Source of the DNA: an uncultured Collinsella sp.
GTDB lineage: Bacteria > Actinomycetota > Coriobacteriia > Coriobacteriales > Coriobacteriaceae
NCBI GenBank assembly: GCA_900541245.1
Contig: UQIS01000057.1
Span: 1-8,336, forward strand
Direction: 5' to 3'
Length of the DNA: 8,336 bases
Below the pieces are notes generated by a model that saw nothing but the letters and a program-made list of their open reading frames with translations, made no database searches and had not been told where the DNA came from. Positions 1 through 5,766 of the stretch are shown here, piece after piece. Every line of letters begins with the position of its first letter. Position 1 is the first letter of the stretch. Both the position numbers and the translations under genes were made by a program.

Positions 1-103
1 TTTTTTTTTTTTTTTTTTTTTTGTTTTTGTTTTTTTTTTCTGTCTTCTTTTTTTTGGCTTCTTTTCTTTTTTCTTCTCTTTTTTTTCTTTCTCTCCCCTC
101 ACT
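1..103. other. Low-complexity T/C-rich contig end, probable artefact
   Basis: The first 22 bases are all T, and the stretch to about position 103 is almost only T and C with rare G. There is no coding potential. Together with the G, A and T homopolymers at the other end of the contig, this looks like sequencing or assembly error rather than a biological polypyrimidine tract. Credible sequence seems to begin around 100-110, where a transposase-like reading frame starts abruptly. Confidence 0.8.
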
Positions 104-396
104 GCTTCCGTCAACAATCTGTCACTGAAGAGCCAGCACTACAACGCGAAGCTGCTCAAGGGCGTTCCCGACGGCCAGAACCCGCTGGGGCCCGTGAACC
201 GGATGCGCTACTTCATGCAGTGCTTCCTGAGGGCTCATCCCGGCTCCAACCGGGACGACATGCGGGGCTGTGGCTATGAGTCCGCCCGAGGACAAGCTTG
301 AGAAGGTCGCGATGGTGCTCGATCGGGCAATGCGATACCCGAAAACGCTCAGGTTCAGGCAGTTCTATGCAAGAAAGCCCAGTTCAGATGAGTTCG
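104..396 (+). pseudogene. Degenerate C-terminal remnant of a transposase
   Basis: One frame from about 104 reads through N-N-L-S-L-K-S, then LLKGVPDGQNPLGPVNRMR, then a stretch ending in NRDDMRG near 268. The similarity then continues in another frame from about 276 with SPPEDKLEKV and KTLRFRQFYARKPSS, ending near 390-400. A frame change, probably with a small internal deletion of the usual W-L-N-L-F-like segment, joins the two parts. The pattern (a 'not too many Pro/Asn, mainly helical' tail ending in P-E-D-K-x-E-K-V and K-T-L-R-x-R-x-F-Y) recalls the C-terminal tails of insertion-sequence transposases of Coriobacteriia. I cannot assign the IS family with confidence. The catalytic part is absent, lying beyond the contig end, so this is a dead fragment. 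It marks the left side of the ATPase cassette as a site of past mobile-element activity. Confidence 0.5.
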
Positions 397-570
397 ACGA
401 GCAATATTTATCAACACAGTGCAAGGGGGGATTATATTTGTATTTCATCCGTGTTGAGCTTCACACGGTGCGCGACTCATCGCAAACTGGCGGGCGCAGC
501 GGAAAGAAAACCGACTGCAGACGAACGATCGATATCGGGAGCAAATAGCCACCGGATGCTTTTCGGTCTC
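397..570. other. Gene-free spacer with one small inverted repeat
   Basis: This stretch lies between the transposase remnant and the 3' end of the Cys-rich gene. It is patchily AT-rich (for example 431-446) and I see no convincing gene on either strand. A 6-bp inverted repeat, CCGTGT (449-454) and ACACGG (463-468), could form a hairpin, but neither strand has a following T-run, so it is a poor terminator candidate. No clear insertion-sequence terminal repeat could be recognised. Confidence 0.5.
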
Positions 571-1239
571 CTACGCGTCGACCTCCGCGATTTCTTCTGC
601 GTCTCGCCAAGTTGAAAGGAGCGATGTCGAAAACTCCTTTTCGGTTAGCGTCAAGACATCCTTCACGCAAAAACCTTTCAATTTGTCAGGAAGCCCAAAA
701 CGCGCTTTTTTCCTAATCGAGCTGGCAACCCGCTTCAACGCGGTCTTGTTCTTGTCCTCGTTGTATACCAAAACAAAGACGCAGTGCTCGCGAAACCATC
801 TCGTCCTCTTTCCCCACAGGTCCGAGCAGATCAAAACGCTGTCCTTGCACTTCTCGATGAGGGCGTCCCTTTGGCCAAGATTGATACCAAGCTCTTCGTC
901 ATCCTTGGGATTGAGCCTCTTCCCCAGCGTCTCCTTCAGACTGCCGTTTTTAAATTCGACTAGATATAACGTTTCCCGATCGCAATACAGCGCATCGGCG
1001 GAGCGCGGGAGTTGCATCCACCTATTGACCTTCTTGCAGTAGCATTCTTTAACAGAGTCAAAATTGACAACAGGCAAATCGTCATCCACAAGAGAGACGC
1101 TCCCGTCTCTGGATGTTTTGGAGATGGTCGACGTGCAGTCCCTTAGGATACAGGTCCTGCAACGGGAGCAACCATCGCTGCCATCTGGCACCACGGGAGA
1201 GTTCGGATGAGGGCAGGAGGCGCACAGGTCGCTACTCAA
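571..1239 (-). CDS. Cys-rich protein with PD-(D/E)XK-like motif, putative nuclease partner of ATPase
   Basis: I do not recognise this 222-residue protein as a named family. Its start is chosen as TTG at 1239: this lies inside the end of the upstream ATPase gene (TTGAGTAG, 8-nt overlap), and a strong GGAGGAG sits 7 nt before it. Another in-frame TTG at 1269 would add ten residues but has no such site. The N-terminus carries a cysteine cluster, C6-x2-C9 then C24-x2-C27-x2-C30-x4-C35, suggesting a bound metal ion or Fe-S cluster. Residues 78-99 read P-R-S-A-D82...L-Y-L-V-E95-F-K97-N-G, that is an Asp followed 13 residues later by E-x-K after a hydrophobic strand, the arrangement of PD-(D/E)XK nucleases. 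A Lys/Arg-rich stretch follows. Coupling to the ATPase implies a joint complex or stoichiometric production. Inference: DNA- or RNA-cleaving effector of a defence cassette. Nuclease activity is not proven by this short motif. Confidence 0.72.
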   Translation of the reverse strand: MSSDLCASCPHPNSPVVPDGSDGCSRCRTCILRDCTSTISKTSRDGSVSLVDDDLPVVNFDSVKECYCKKVNRWMQLPRSADALYCDRETLYLVEFKNGSLKETLGKRLNPKDDEELGINLGQRDALIEKCKDSVLICSDLWGKRTRWFREHCVFVLVYNEDKNKTALKRVASSIRKKARFGLPDKLKGFCVKDVLTLTEKEFSTSLLSTWRDAEEIAEVDA

Positions 1240-2530
1240 GGCCGTACTCCTCCCTCTCAAGCGTATCAAAAGGAGCCGCCAGCTTCTCGTAGGCGACCTC
1301 AGTCGAGCCGGTTATTTCGGCAAAGCGAGAGCGTCCATCAGCGCAGGTCTCCGCAAGATAATATGAGCACAATCCATCAACAGCGTGCTTCTTAGAATAC
1401 ACTTCGATCGCATTCAAGAAATATGGACTATGGGTGCTCATTAAGACGTGCATCCCGAGCTCTTTCTGGAGCAGCACGATTATCTCGGCGAAGGCCAGCT
1501 GCCATGCAGGATGAAGATGAATCTCGGGTTCATCGAGGATAATAGTCCCTCCGGCATCTAGCGCGCCGGACTTCAAGAGCACCTTCATGATGGCGAACGT
1601 CTTCAAGCCAGCAGAAAGGTTCCCAGGCTCCAACCCCCGAGCGAAGCCCTCTTCGAGATACGTAAGGTGACCGCGACTTTCGCTCCTCTCGAAATACCCC
1701 GGACATAAGGAGGAGACCTTGTCCATGAGAACCTTCAGGTGCCGCTCCTTCGCGATCTCGTCGAACAGCGAGGACTCGCTGTCATCGTTACGGATGGTCG
1801 CCTGAATCAAATCTTGCCGCAGCTCCTCCTGGTGTCCAAGGAGGGGCCTGAACCGAAAAGCGGGGCCGTAGGGCCCTCCGAGAGAATCGATCAGGAACGG
1901 GTCGTCCAGATAATGCGCCCTGAATCGCAAAACCCTCCTATCGTGCACCTCCGCCACCTCGTCACCTGCAACCGAGAAAACCGTAGATGCGTCCTTTATC
2001 TGGAGTTCGACCTTCCCGGGCTCTTCGCCGAAAACCGAATTGATCTGGCCGTTGAACTCGCTTTGGAACCTGTTTGTCGCAATCGCACGAAATACCTCAT
2101 CATCGGAGATATCCATGATCTCGATAATCTGATCGGCAACTCCTGCTACGCCATTCGTGAAATCGGATTCGATCTCACGGGAGATCTCCTCCCCGTAATA
2201 CTCCTTTATCTCATCAATAAGCTCGTCCCTCGTGCACTCGCCCGAAAAAACCCTGTCGATGAAACCATTCATTCTTCCAGCAGTTCGCCTGTGGCGAGAC
2301 GTGGAGTCGAGAGGGCCTCCCACATATGCCTTCCTGATGGCGCGTTCAACACTATTGCGCCTCATGCGGTCGATTTTGTTCTCCGAATCGGACATGCTGT
2401 TGAAGGCCGCATAAAGCGCTTTTCCAACCGTGCTTTTCCCCGTCCCGTTCTCCCCGGCGATCACGGCAATGCCATTAATCTCGATATCGGCCTCAGCGAC
2501 CCTGCCGATGTTTTTCACCTTGATTTTCAA
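1232..2530 (-). CDS. AAA/ABC-like ATPase (OLD/PtuA-type fold), putative defence ATPase
   Basis: This 432-residue ATPase has an N-terminus typical of the SMC/RecF/OLD-like ABC ATPases found in defence systems (an AAA_21-type domain). The Walker A is GENGTGKST (residues 26-34). A long variable, charged insertion (about 50-290) follows, with an N-L-S-A-G-L-K-T signature-like motif at 304-311. The Walker B is TIILDEPEIHLHP (329-341, with D333 and E334), and an H-loop-like MSTHSPYFLNAIE lies at 364-376. The H-L-H-P and T-H-S-P motifs are characteristic of the ATPases seen in Septu, retron-associated and OLD systems. No TOPRIM or HNH domain is fused, so any effector must be the partner gene. The start is TTG at 2530, giving the usual M-K-I-K-V-K-N-I-G opening. 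A weak GGTGA lies 6 nt upstream, and no better in-frame start exists. The gene is less GC-rich than galE or murB and uses many AGG/AGA Arg codons, suggesting transfer. Expected role: ATP-dependent sensing or gating of the downstream putative nuclease. Confidence 0.9.
   Translation of the reverse strand: MKIKVKNIGRVAEADIEINGIAVIAGENGTGKSTVGKALYAAFNSMSDSENKIDRMRRNSVERAIRKAYVGGPLDSTSRHRRTAGRMNGFIDRVFSGECTRDELIDEIKEYYGEEISREIESDFTNGVAGVADQIIEIMDISDDEVFRAIATNRFQSEFNGQINSVFGEEPGKVELQIKDASTVFSVAGDEVAEVHDRRVLRFRAHYLDDPFLIDSLGGPYGPAFRFRPLLGHQEELRQDLIQATIRNDDSESSLFDEIAKERHLKVLMDKVSSLCPGYFERSESRGHLTYLEEGFARGLEPGNLSAGLKTFAIMKVLLKSGALDAGGTIILDEPEIHLHPAWQLAFAEIIVLLQKELGMHVLMSTHSPYFLNAIEVYSKKHAVDGLCSYYLAETCADGRSRFAEITGSTEVAYEKLAAPFDTLEREEYGLE
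1239..1255 (-). promoter_or_regulatory. RBS inside ATPase gene deciding a TTG start
   Basis: Read on the minus strand, GAGGGAGGAG is followed by TACGGCC and then TTG, inside the last codons of the ATPase. The TTG overlaps the ATPase TAG stop (TTGAGTAG). This strong Shine-Dalgarno site fixes the start of the Cys-rich gene and indicates translational coupling. Confidence 0.75.
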
Positions 2531-2564
2531 TGCATATCACCAGCTCTAAACTCGCGAGACTCAA

Positions 2565-2609
2565 TAGCTCGATTATCGCACAGGGAGCTCGACTTCTCGA
2601 GGACTCCCT
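2565..2609 (-). promoter_or_regulatory. Putative promoter and inverted repeat before the ATPase cassette
   Basis: On the minus strand, TGCGATAAT (rc of 2572-2580) fits an extended -10 box and would start transcription about 35 nt before the TTG at 2530. No good -35 is seen, which an extended -10 can tolerate. Immediately upstream, AGGGAG (2582-2587) and CTCCCT (2604-2609), with inner CTCGA/TCGAG arms, form a 28-bp imperfect dyad that could be an operator covering the -35 area. It has no T-run, so it is unlikely to be a terminator. This is pattern recognition only. Confidence 0.35.
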
Positions 2610-2731
2610 AAATGGAACGCGCGGGGAGGACATGGCTCGCCGCCGTCCGCTTTGCGTTCGCGCGGGGAAGGGTGACGACCAGGGGCCTCTCCGGGCTCAT
2701 CAAGAGGAGCGCCGGATCCTCCTCGTCCATT
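2608..2731 (-). pseudogene. Possible 3' remnant of an unidentified minus-strand gene
   Basis: Reading the minus strand from about 2731 to a TAG at 2608-2610 gives an open frame of roughly 40 codons, with a strongly G/C third-position bias like real genes of this genome. It includes residues such as MSPERPLVVTLPRANAKRT. The frame continues into the mobile-element sequence at about 2732, where it loses this character. That fits the tail of a gene cut off by insertion-sequence DNA. I recognise no family. It ends 78 nt before the ATPase start and points the same way, so it may once have belonged to the same operon. The alternative is non-coding GC-rich sequence. Confidence 0.25.
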
Positions 2732-3083
2732 TGAACTGTATTGTATCCCAGGACACTTGACTTAGAGGAATGGCGTTGAGCGGCGATAATCGTTTCAGCG
2801 CCAAAAAGAAAGGAGTGTTCAGTCATGGCAGATAGGCTCTCCTGCACAGCGGGGCACCGCATCGAGGCCGCAGACTTCGCCGTCGCGTCGGGGAAGCCCA
2901 TCGCCCAAGTGGCTGCCGACCTCGGCATCAATGAGAAGATCCTGGGAAGATGGGTGACGGTCAGAAAGAAGGAACTGGCCAACCACCCGGTCGCGGCGGC
3001 CGCGGCCAAGACCGAGACCGCCGAGATGAGGGCCGCCCGCAAGTGCATGCGCGAGCTCGAGCTCGAGAACGAGTTCCTAAAAA
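2732..3083 (+). mobile_element. Truncated IS3-family element (left end plus orfA, orfB lost)
   Basis: The left boundary is placed near the TGAACTGTATTG at 2732, a TG-start end consistent with IS3 elements and with the point where the upstream remnant frame loses coding character. The right boundary is near 3083, where the orfA reading frame leaves family-like sequence and runs into a minus-strand terminator. The catalytic orfB (DDE transposase) and the right inverted repeat are absent. The element is therefore immobile, probably after a deletion or recombination. Confidence 0.5.
2811..2828 (+). promoter_or_regulatory. RBS for IS3-type orfA
   Basis: AGGAGT at 2811-2816 precedes the ATG at 2825 by 8 to 9 nt, which supports that start. 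A TTGACT at 2757-2762 and GATAAT at 2785-2790 lie upstream, but they are 22 nt apart, too far for a convincing sigma-70-type promoter. Confidence 0.6.
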
Positions 3084-3136
3084 GCCCCGACCTCACATTG
3101 GAGGCCGGGGCCAGTAGATTTTTGGGACATGTCTAG
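2825..3136 (+). pseudogene. Truncated IS3-family transposase OrfA (HTH_Tnp_1)
   Basis: The first 86 residues match the small helix-turn-helix OrfA proteins of IS3 elements (Pfam HTH_Tnp_1 family). The HTH region is about 12-50 (R-I-E-A-A-D-F-A-V-A-S-G-K...VAADLGINEKILGRWV). It is followed by a basic/alanine-rich linker and the leucine-zipper-like end ...C-M-R-E-L-E-L-E-N-E-F-L-K. In intact elements the frame goes on K-A-A-A-F-F and slips into orfB. Here, after F-L-K at about 3083, it reads unrelated sequence (SPDLTLEAGASRFLGHV) and stops at 3134-3136. The -1 frame also stops soon (TAG at 3115-3117), so a programmed frameshift cannot rescue a transposase. The protein may still be made and might bind IS ends, but it cannot catalyse transposition. 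Confidence 0.85.
3079..3111 (-). terminator. Strong intrinsic terminator on the minus strand
   Basis: The stem arms GCCCCGACCTC (3084-3094) and GAGGCCGGGGC (3101-3111) pair over 11 positions with one mismatch, around the loop ACATTG. On the minus strand the stem is followed directly by TTTTT (3083-3079), a textbook Rho-independent terminator. The natural client is galE, which ends at 3225 and reads toward it with a 114-nt gap. It also shields the ATPase cassette from galE readthrough. It lies exactly where the IS3 orfA homology ends, so it marks the junction. Confidence 0.8.
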
Positions 3137-3144
3137 AAATCTAC
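3114..3144. repeat. Imperfect palindrome A, same style as palindrome B
   Basis: The outer arms GTAGATTT (3114-3121) and AAATCTAC (3137-3144) are exact inverted repeats. The centre holds the perfect octamer palindrome GACATGTC (3126-3133). The same plan (TAGR...TTT...RRCATGYC...AAA...YCTA) recurs in palindrome B at 3178-3215, so the two look like diverged copies of one repeat family. No T-run follows, so it is not an intrinsic terminator by itself. Confidence 0.7.
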
Positions 3145-3177
3145 CCATGCGGGAAGCGGCATGTGCCGAGCATGTCG

Positions 3178-3215
3178 CGTGCTAGGTTTTGAGGCATGCC
3201 ACAAAACCTAGCACG
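3178..3215. repeat. Near-perfect 38-bp palindrome B beyond galE
   Basis: The 14-bp arms CGTGCTAGGTTTTG (3178-3191) and CAAAACCTAGCACG (3202-3215) are exact inverted repeats. The 10-nt middle contains the palindrome GGCATGCC (3193-3200) on the same axis, leaving only the A/A pair at 3192 and 3201 unpaired. It starts 9 nt past the galE stop codon in the direction of galE transcription. It could form a very stable hairpin that protects the galE mRNA 3' end, or it could be a REP-like or IS-end element. There is no adjacent T-run. Confidence 0.8.
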
Positions 3216-3224
3216 GGGGAGTGG

Positions 3225-4286
3225 CTACTCGGCGTCGGCGAAGCCGTTGGGGTTGTGGCTCTGCCAGTTCCAGCTGTCGCGGCACATATCCGCGATGTCG
3301 TATTGGGCCTTCCAACCCATCATGCGCTCGGCCTTGGAGGCGTCGCACCAGTTGGCAGCGATGTCGCCGGCGCGGCGCTCGCGGATCACGTAGGGCAGCT
3401 CCTTGCCACAAGCCTTGGAGAAGGCGGCGACGACCTCGAGTACCGAGGTGCCGGTGCCGGTGCCCAAGTTAAAGATCTCGACGCCGGTCTTGCCGTTCAT
3501 CCAGTTAAGGGCGGCAACGTGACCAGAGGCCAGATCGCACACGTGGATGTAGTCGCGCACGCCGGTGCCGTCGGGGGTGGGGTAGTCGTTGCCAAAGACC
3601 TGAACGGCCTCGAGCTTGCCCACGGCAACCTGGGCGACATAGGGCACCAGGTTGTTGGGGATGCCCTTGGGGTCCTCGCCGATCAGGCCCGACGGATGAG
3701 CGCCAATGGGGTTGAAGTAACGGAGCAGCACGACGTCCCACTCGGGGTCGGCGGTGTGGACGTCCATAAGGATCTGCTCGATCATCCACTTGGTCCAACC
3801 ATAGGGGTTGGTCGCGGGCTTCTTAGGATCCTCCTCGGTGACGGGCGGGTTGTCCGGGTCGCCGTAGACGGTCGAGGAGCTCGAGAAGATGATGGACTTG
3901 CAGCCATGGTTGCGCATGACGTCGATGAGCACCAGGGTGTTCTCGATGTTGTTGTGGTAGTACTCGACGGGCTTGCTCACCGACTCGCCGACGGCCTTAA
4001 AGCCGGCAAAGTGGATGACGCGGTCGATCTGATGGGTATCGAAGATCTTGTTCATCGCATCGCGGTCGAGCACGTTGGCCTCGTAGAAGGTGAGGTTCTT
4101 GGCGGCCTCGTCGCCCACGATGGTCTTGACGCGGTCGACGGCGACGGCGCTGGAGTTGGAGAGATCATCGACGATGACGACCTGGTAGCCACCCTCGAGC
4201 AGCTGAACGACGGTGTGCGAGCCGATAAAGCCGGCGCCACCGGTAACGAGGACACAGGTGTCTTTGGGGTCGAGTGCTTTGGACAT
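3225..4286 (-). CDS. galE: UDP-glucose 4-epimerase GalE
   Basis: This enzyme interconverts UDP-glucose and UDP-galactose in the cytoplasm using tightly bound NAD. It links the Leloir galactose pathway to supply of galactosyl units for envelope glycans. The 353-residue protein is a short-chain dehydrogenase-type epimerase of normal length. The NAD-binding GGAGFIG is at 16-22, followed by the adenine-ribose-binding V-D-D-L-S-N. The catalytic S-S-S-S-T-V-Y-G is at 135-142, with S137 aligning with the E. coli catalytic Ser. The Y-G-W-T-K motif supplies Y162 and K166. LRYFNPIGAHPSG (188-200) and RDYIHVCDLA are classic GalE signatures. The ATG is preceded by AGGAG at a 5-nt spacing. It stands alone, divergent from the hydrolase gene. 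No other gal genes are nearby, so it is probably a housekeeping copy. The product assignment is secure; preference for N-acetylated substrates cannot be judged. Confidence 0.97.
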   Translation of the reverse strand: MSKALDPKDTCVLVTGGAGFIGSHTVVQLLEGGYQVVIVDDLSNSSAVAVDRVKTIVGDEAAKNLTFYEANVLDRDAMNKIFDTHQIDRVIHFAGFKAVGESVSKPVEYYHNNIENTLVLIDVMRNHGCKSIIFSSSSTVYGDPDNPPVTEEDPKKPATNPYGWTKWMIEQILMDVHTADPEWDVVLLRYFNPIGAHPSGLIGEDPKGIPNNLVPYVAQVAVGKLEAVQVFGNDYPTPDGTGVRDYIHVCDLASGHVAALNWMNGKTGVEIFNLGTGTGTSVLEVVAAFSKACGKELPYVIRERRAGDIAANWCDASKAERMMGWKAQYDIADMCRDSWNWQSHNPNGFADAE

Positions 4287-4352
4287 GTAGTCTCCTATCG
4301 AATCAGGAACACTTCTTCAGGGGAGTATAGCGCAGGCAGGGACGCCCAAATC
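4286..4352 (-). promoter_or_regulatory. Putative galE promoter and RBS
   Basis: On the minus strand, TATACT (rc of 4324-4329) is a good -10 box and would give a leader of about 30 nt. The -35 region about 17 nt upstream (near 4347-4352) is weak. AGGAG lies 5 nt before the ATG at 4286. No operator-like dyad is evident on this side. Confidence 0.45.
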
Positions 4353-4480
4353 GTGCGCTGTAGGAAAAGCGGAGGATTGTGCCAACGTACTCATAGAAGA
4401 GCTTGCGTACGCATAACCTGATCTTTGACATTTGCTTACGAGCCGCTGACCTTGTAGTTTCCTGCCGTTCGTGGAAATCG

Positions 4481-4508
4481 TTGGGACGCGCCATATGTAC
4501 GCTAATAT
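4481..4508 (+). promoter_or_regulatory. Putative promoter of the secreted hydrolase gene
   Basis: TTGGGA (4481-4486) and TAATAT (4503-4508), separated by 16 nt, form a plausible sigma-70-type promoter with a leader of about 40 nt. The surrounding 4490-4555 stretch is unusually AT-rich and repeats ATATGTA/TACATAT words on both strands. The spacer itself contains CATATGTAC (4492-4500), one half of an inverted repeat whose mate lies over the start codon. A TTGACA at 4425-4430 lacks a convincing -10. Confidence 0.45.
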
Positions 4509-4536
4509 GTATGAGTTGAGCGACATATAAATAAAC

Positions 4537-4555
4537 ATGTAACGGAGTACATATG
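4537..4555 (+). promoter_or_regulatory. RBS in a small hairpin loop before the hydrolase start
   Basis: The ribosome-binding ACGGAG (4542-4547) lies 5 nt before the ATG at 4553. It is framed by ATGTA (4537-4541) and TACAT (4548-4552), which could form a weak 5-bp stem with the Shine-Dalgarno site in the loop. The stem is all but A-T, so it may matter only at low temperature or not at all. Confidence 0.5.
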
Positions 4556-5758
4556 TCACCAAACAGCGATTCCATCCTTTCCCAGGAGCTCTCGCGCCGC
4601 ACTGCCCTCAAGGCCCTGTTCGGCGCCGCTTCTGCGGCAGTTCTTTTTGGCCTGCCCGCTCGCGCCCATGCGGCGGAGGCTTCCAAAGAAACCACCGATA
4701 AACTGAATGCCACCCAGGCCCAGCTCGACGAGGTTCAGGCCCAGCTCGACAGCATCGCAAATGAGTATGCGGCGCTGGCCAACAAGAATGCCCAGACCCT
4801 CAACGACATCGAGAATGTCCAGGGCAAGATTGACGACACGCAGGCCCAGATCGATGAAAAGAAGGCCGAGCTCAAGAAGAAGCGCAATGACCTTTCCGAT
4901 CGCGTGGCCGCCAGCTACAAGTCCGGCGGCACGAACATCCTGTCGCTGCTGCTGGCCTCTGGCTCGTTTGAGGAACTCGTCGCTAATGCGCACTATGTTG
5001 AGAAGATCAACAAGAGCGACCGCGACGCCATCGAGGACATTCAGACCATCCAGGAAGAGCTCGATGCGCAAAAGACCGAGCTTGAGTCGCAGAAAGCCGA
5101 CTTAGAGAAGCTCAAGGACCAGCAGACGGCTCAGATGCAGGATATGCAGGCCAAGCAGCAAGAAGTCCAGACCGTGCTGAACGGTCTTTCCGACGACGTC
5201 AAGGAGCTCATGGCTCAGCGCGATTCCGAGATCCTCGCTGCCGCCCAGGCTGAGGAGGCTGCCAGGAAGGCCGCCGCTGCCGCTGCCGCCGCGAACAAGA
5301 ACAATTCCTACTCGGGTGGTTCAAGCTCGGGTGGCGGATCGTATGCGCCCGGAACCCCGCAACAGAATGCCGGCTCGGGCAAACAGCAGGCCGTCGTCAA
5401 CGCGTGCTACTCCACGCCTTCGCCGGGTCAGAACTGGTGCGCGGCGTGGGTTACCAATGTCTTCCGTAACGCTGGCGTTGGCTACTTTGGCGGTAACGCG
5501 TGCGATATGTTTAACGCATGGTGCTATAGCTCCGACCGCTCGGCGCTGCAGGTGGGCATGATCGTGGCCGACTCATCGCATAGCGGCACCGGCATGCCGG
5601 GTCTGATCTATGGCCACGTGGGCATCTATGTTGGCGGCGGCATCGTCATGAGCAATGAGGGCGCCATTACGTCTAAGTCGCTTGATTCGTTTATTAGCTT
5701 CTATGGCACTGGCTCTGGCGTGCGTTGGGGCTGGCTCGGCGGTATTGCGCTGTCGTAA
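4553..5758 (+). CDS. Tat-exported coiled-coil peptidoglycan hydrolase with C-terminal CHAP domain
   Basis: This 401-residue secreted cell-wall enzyme combines a PcsB/CwlO/EnvC-like coiled-coil region with a Cys-His peptidase of CHAP/NlpC-P60 type. It is expected to cleave stem-peptide or cross-bridge bonds during growth or cell separation. The N-terminus has a twin-arginine motif (S-R15-R16-T-A-L-K) and a hydrophobic core, ending in A-R-A-H-A with likely cleavage near residue 41. Residues 45-230 are a long Glu/Gln/Lys-rich coiled coil. An Ala-rich helix (230-248) and a Ser/Gly linker (252-275) lead to the catalytic part. There Q-N-W-C296-A-A-W-V carries the nucleophile, Y-G-H355-V-G-I-Y-V the His, and S-N-E (367-369) the probable third residue. 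Coiled-coil hydrolases of this plan are usually autoinhibited and activated by FtsEX-type partners; none is encoded here. The start is supported by ACGGAG. The exact bond cleaved is unknown. Confidence 0.92.
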   Translation: MSPNSDSILSQELSRRTALKALFGAASAAVLFGLPARAHAAEASKETTDKLNATQAQLDEVQAQLDSIANEYAALANKNAQTLNDIENVQGKIDDTQAQIDEKKAELKKKRNDLSDRVAASYKSGGTNILSLLLASGSFEELVANAHYVEKINKSDRDAIEDIQTIQEELDAQKTELESQKADLEKLKDQQTAQMQDMQAKQQEVQTVLNGLSDDVKELMAQRDSEILAAAQAEEAARKAAAAAAAANKNNSYSGGSSSGGGSYAPGTPQQNAGSGKQQAVVNACYSTPSPGQNWCAAWVTNVFRNAGVGYFGGNACDMFNAWCYSSDRSALQVGMIVADSSHSGTGMPGLIYGHVGIYVGGGIVMSNEGAITSKSLDSFISFYGTGSGVRWGWLGGIALS

Positions 5759-5766
5759 AGCCGACG

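Noticed and set aside
449..468. Hairpin downstream of the Cys-rich gene as its terminator
   Set aside because: The stem is only 6 bp, there is no T-run on either strand, and it lies about 100 nt past the stop codon.
1739..2611. A 290-codon plus-strand open frame opposite the ATPase
   Set aside because: It overlaps conserved ATPase motifs on the other strand and shows no family features or RBS.
2608..3096. A 162-codon minus-strand open frame across the IS3 orfA
   Set aside because: Most of it is antisense to orfA. Only the 2608-2731 tail outside the IS was kept as a possible remnant.
3076..3117. Programmed -1 frameshift (A-rich slip site plus stem-loop) in IS3 orfA
   Set aside because: The slip tract is short, the -1 frame stops at 3115-3117, and no orfB follows. 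The stem is better explained as a minus-strand terminator.
3189..4421. A 410-codon plus-strand open frame opposite galE
   Set aside because: It is antisense to a clear GalE and is Val/Gly/Asp/Ala-rich, the usual shadow of a high-GC gene. It has no recognisable domain.
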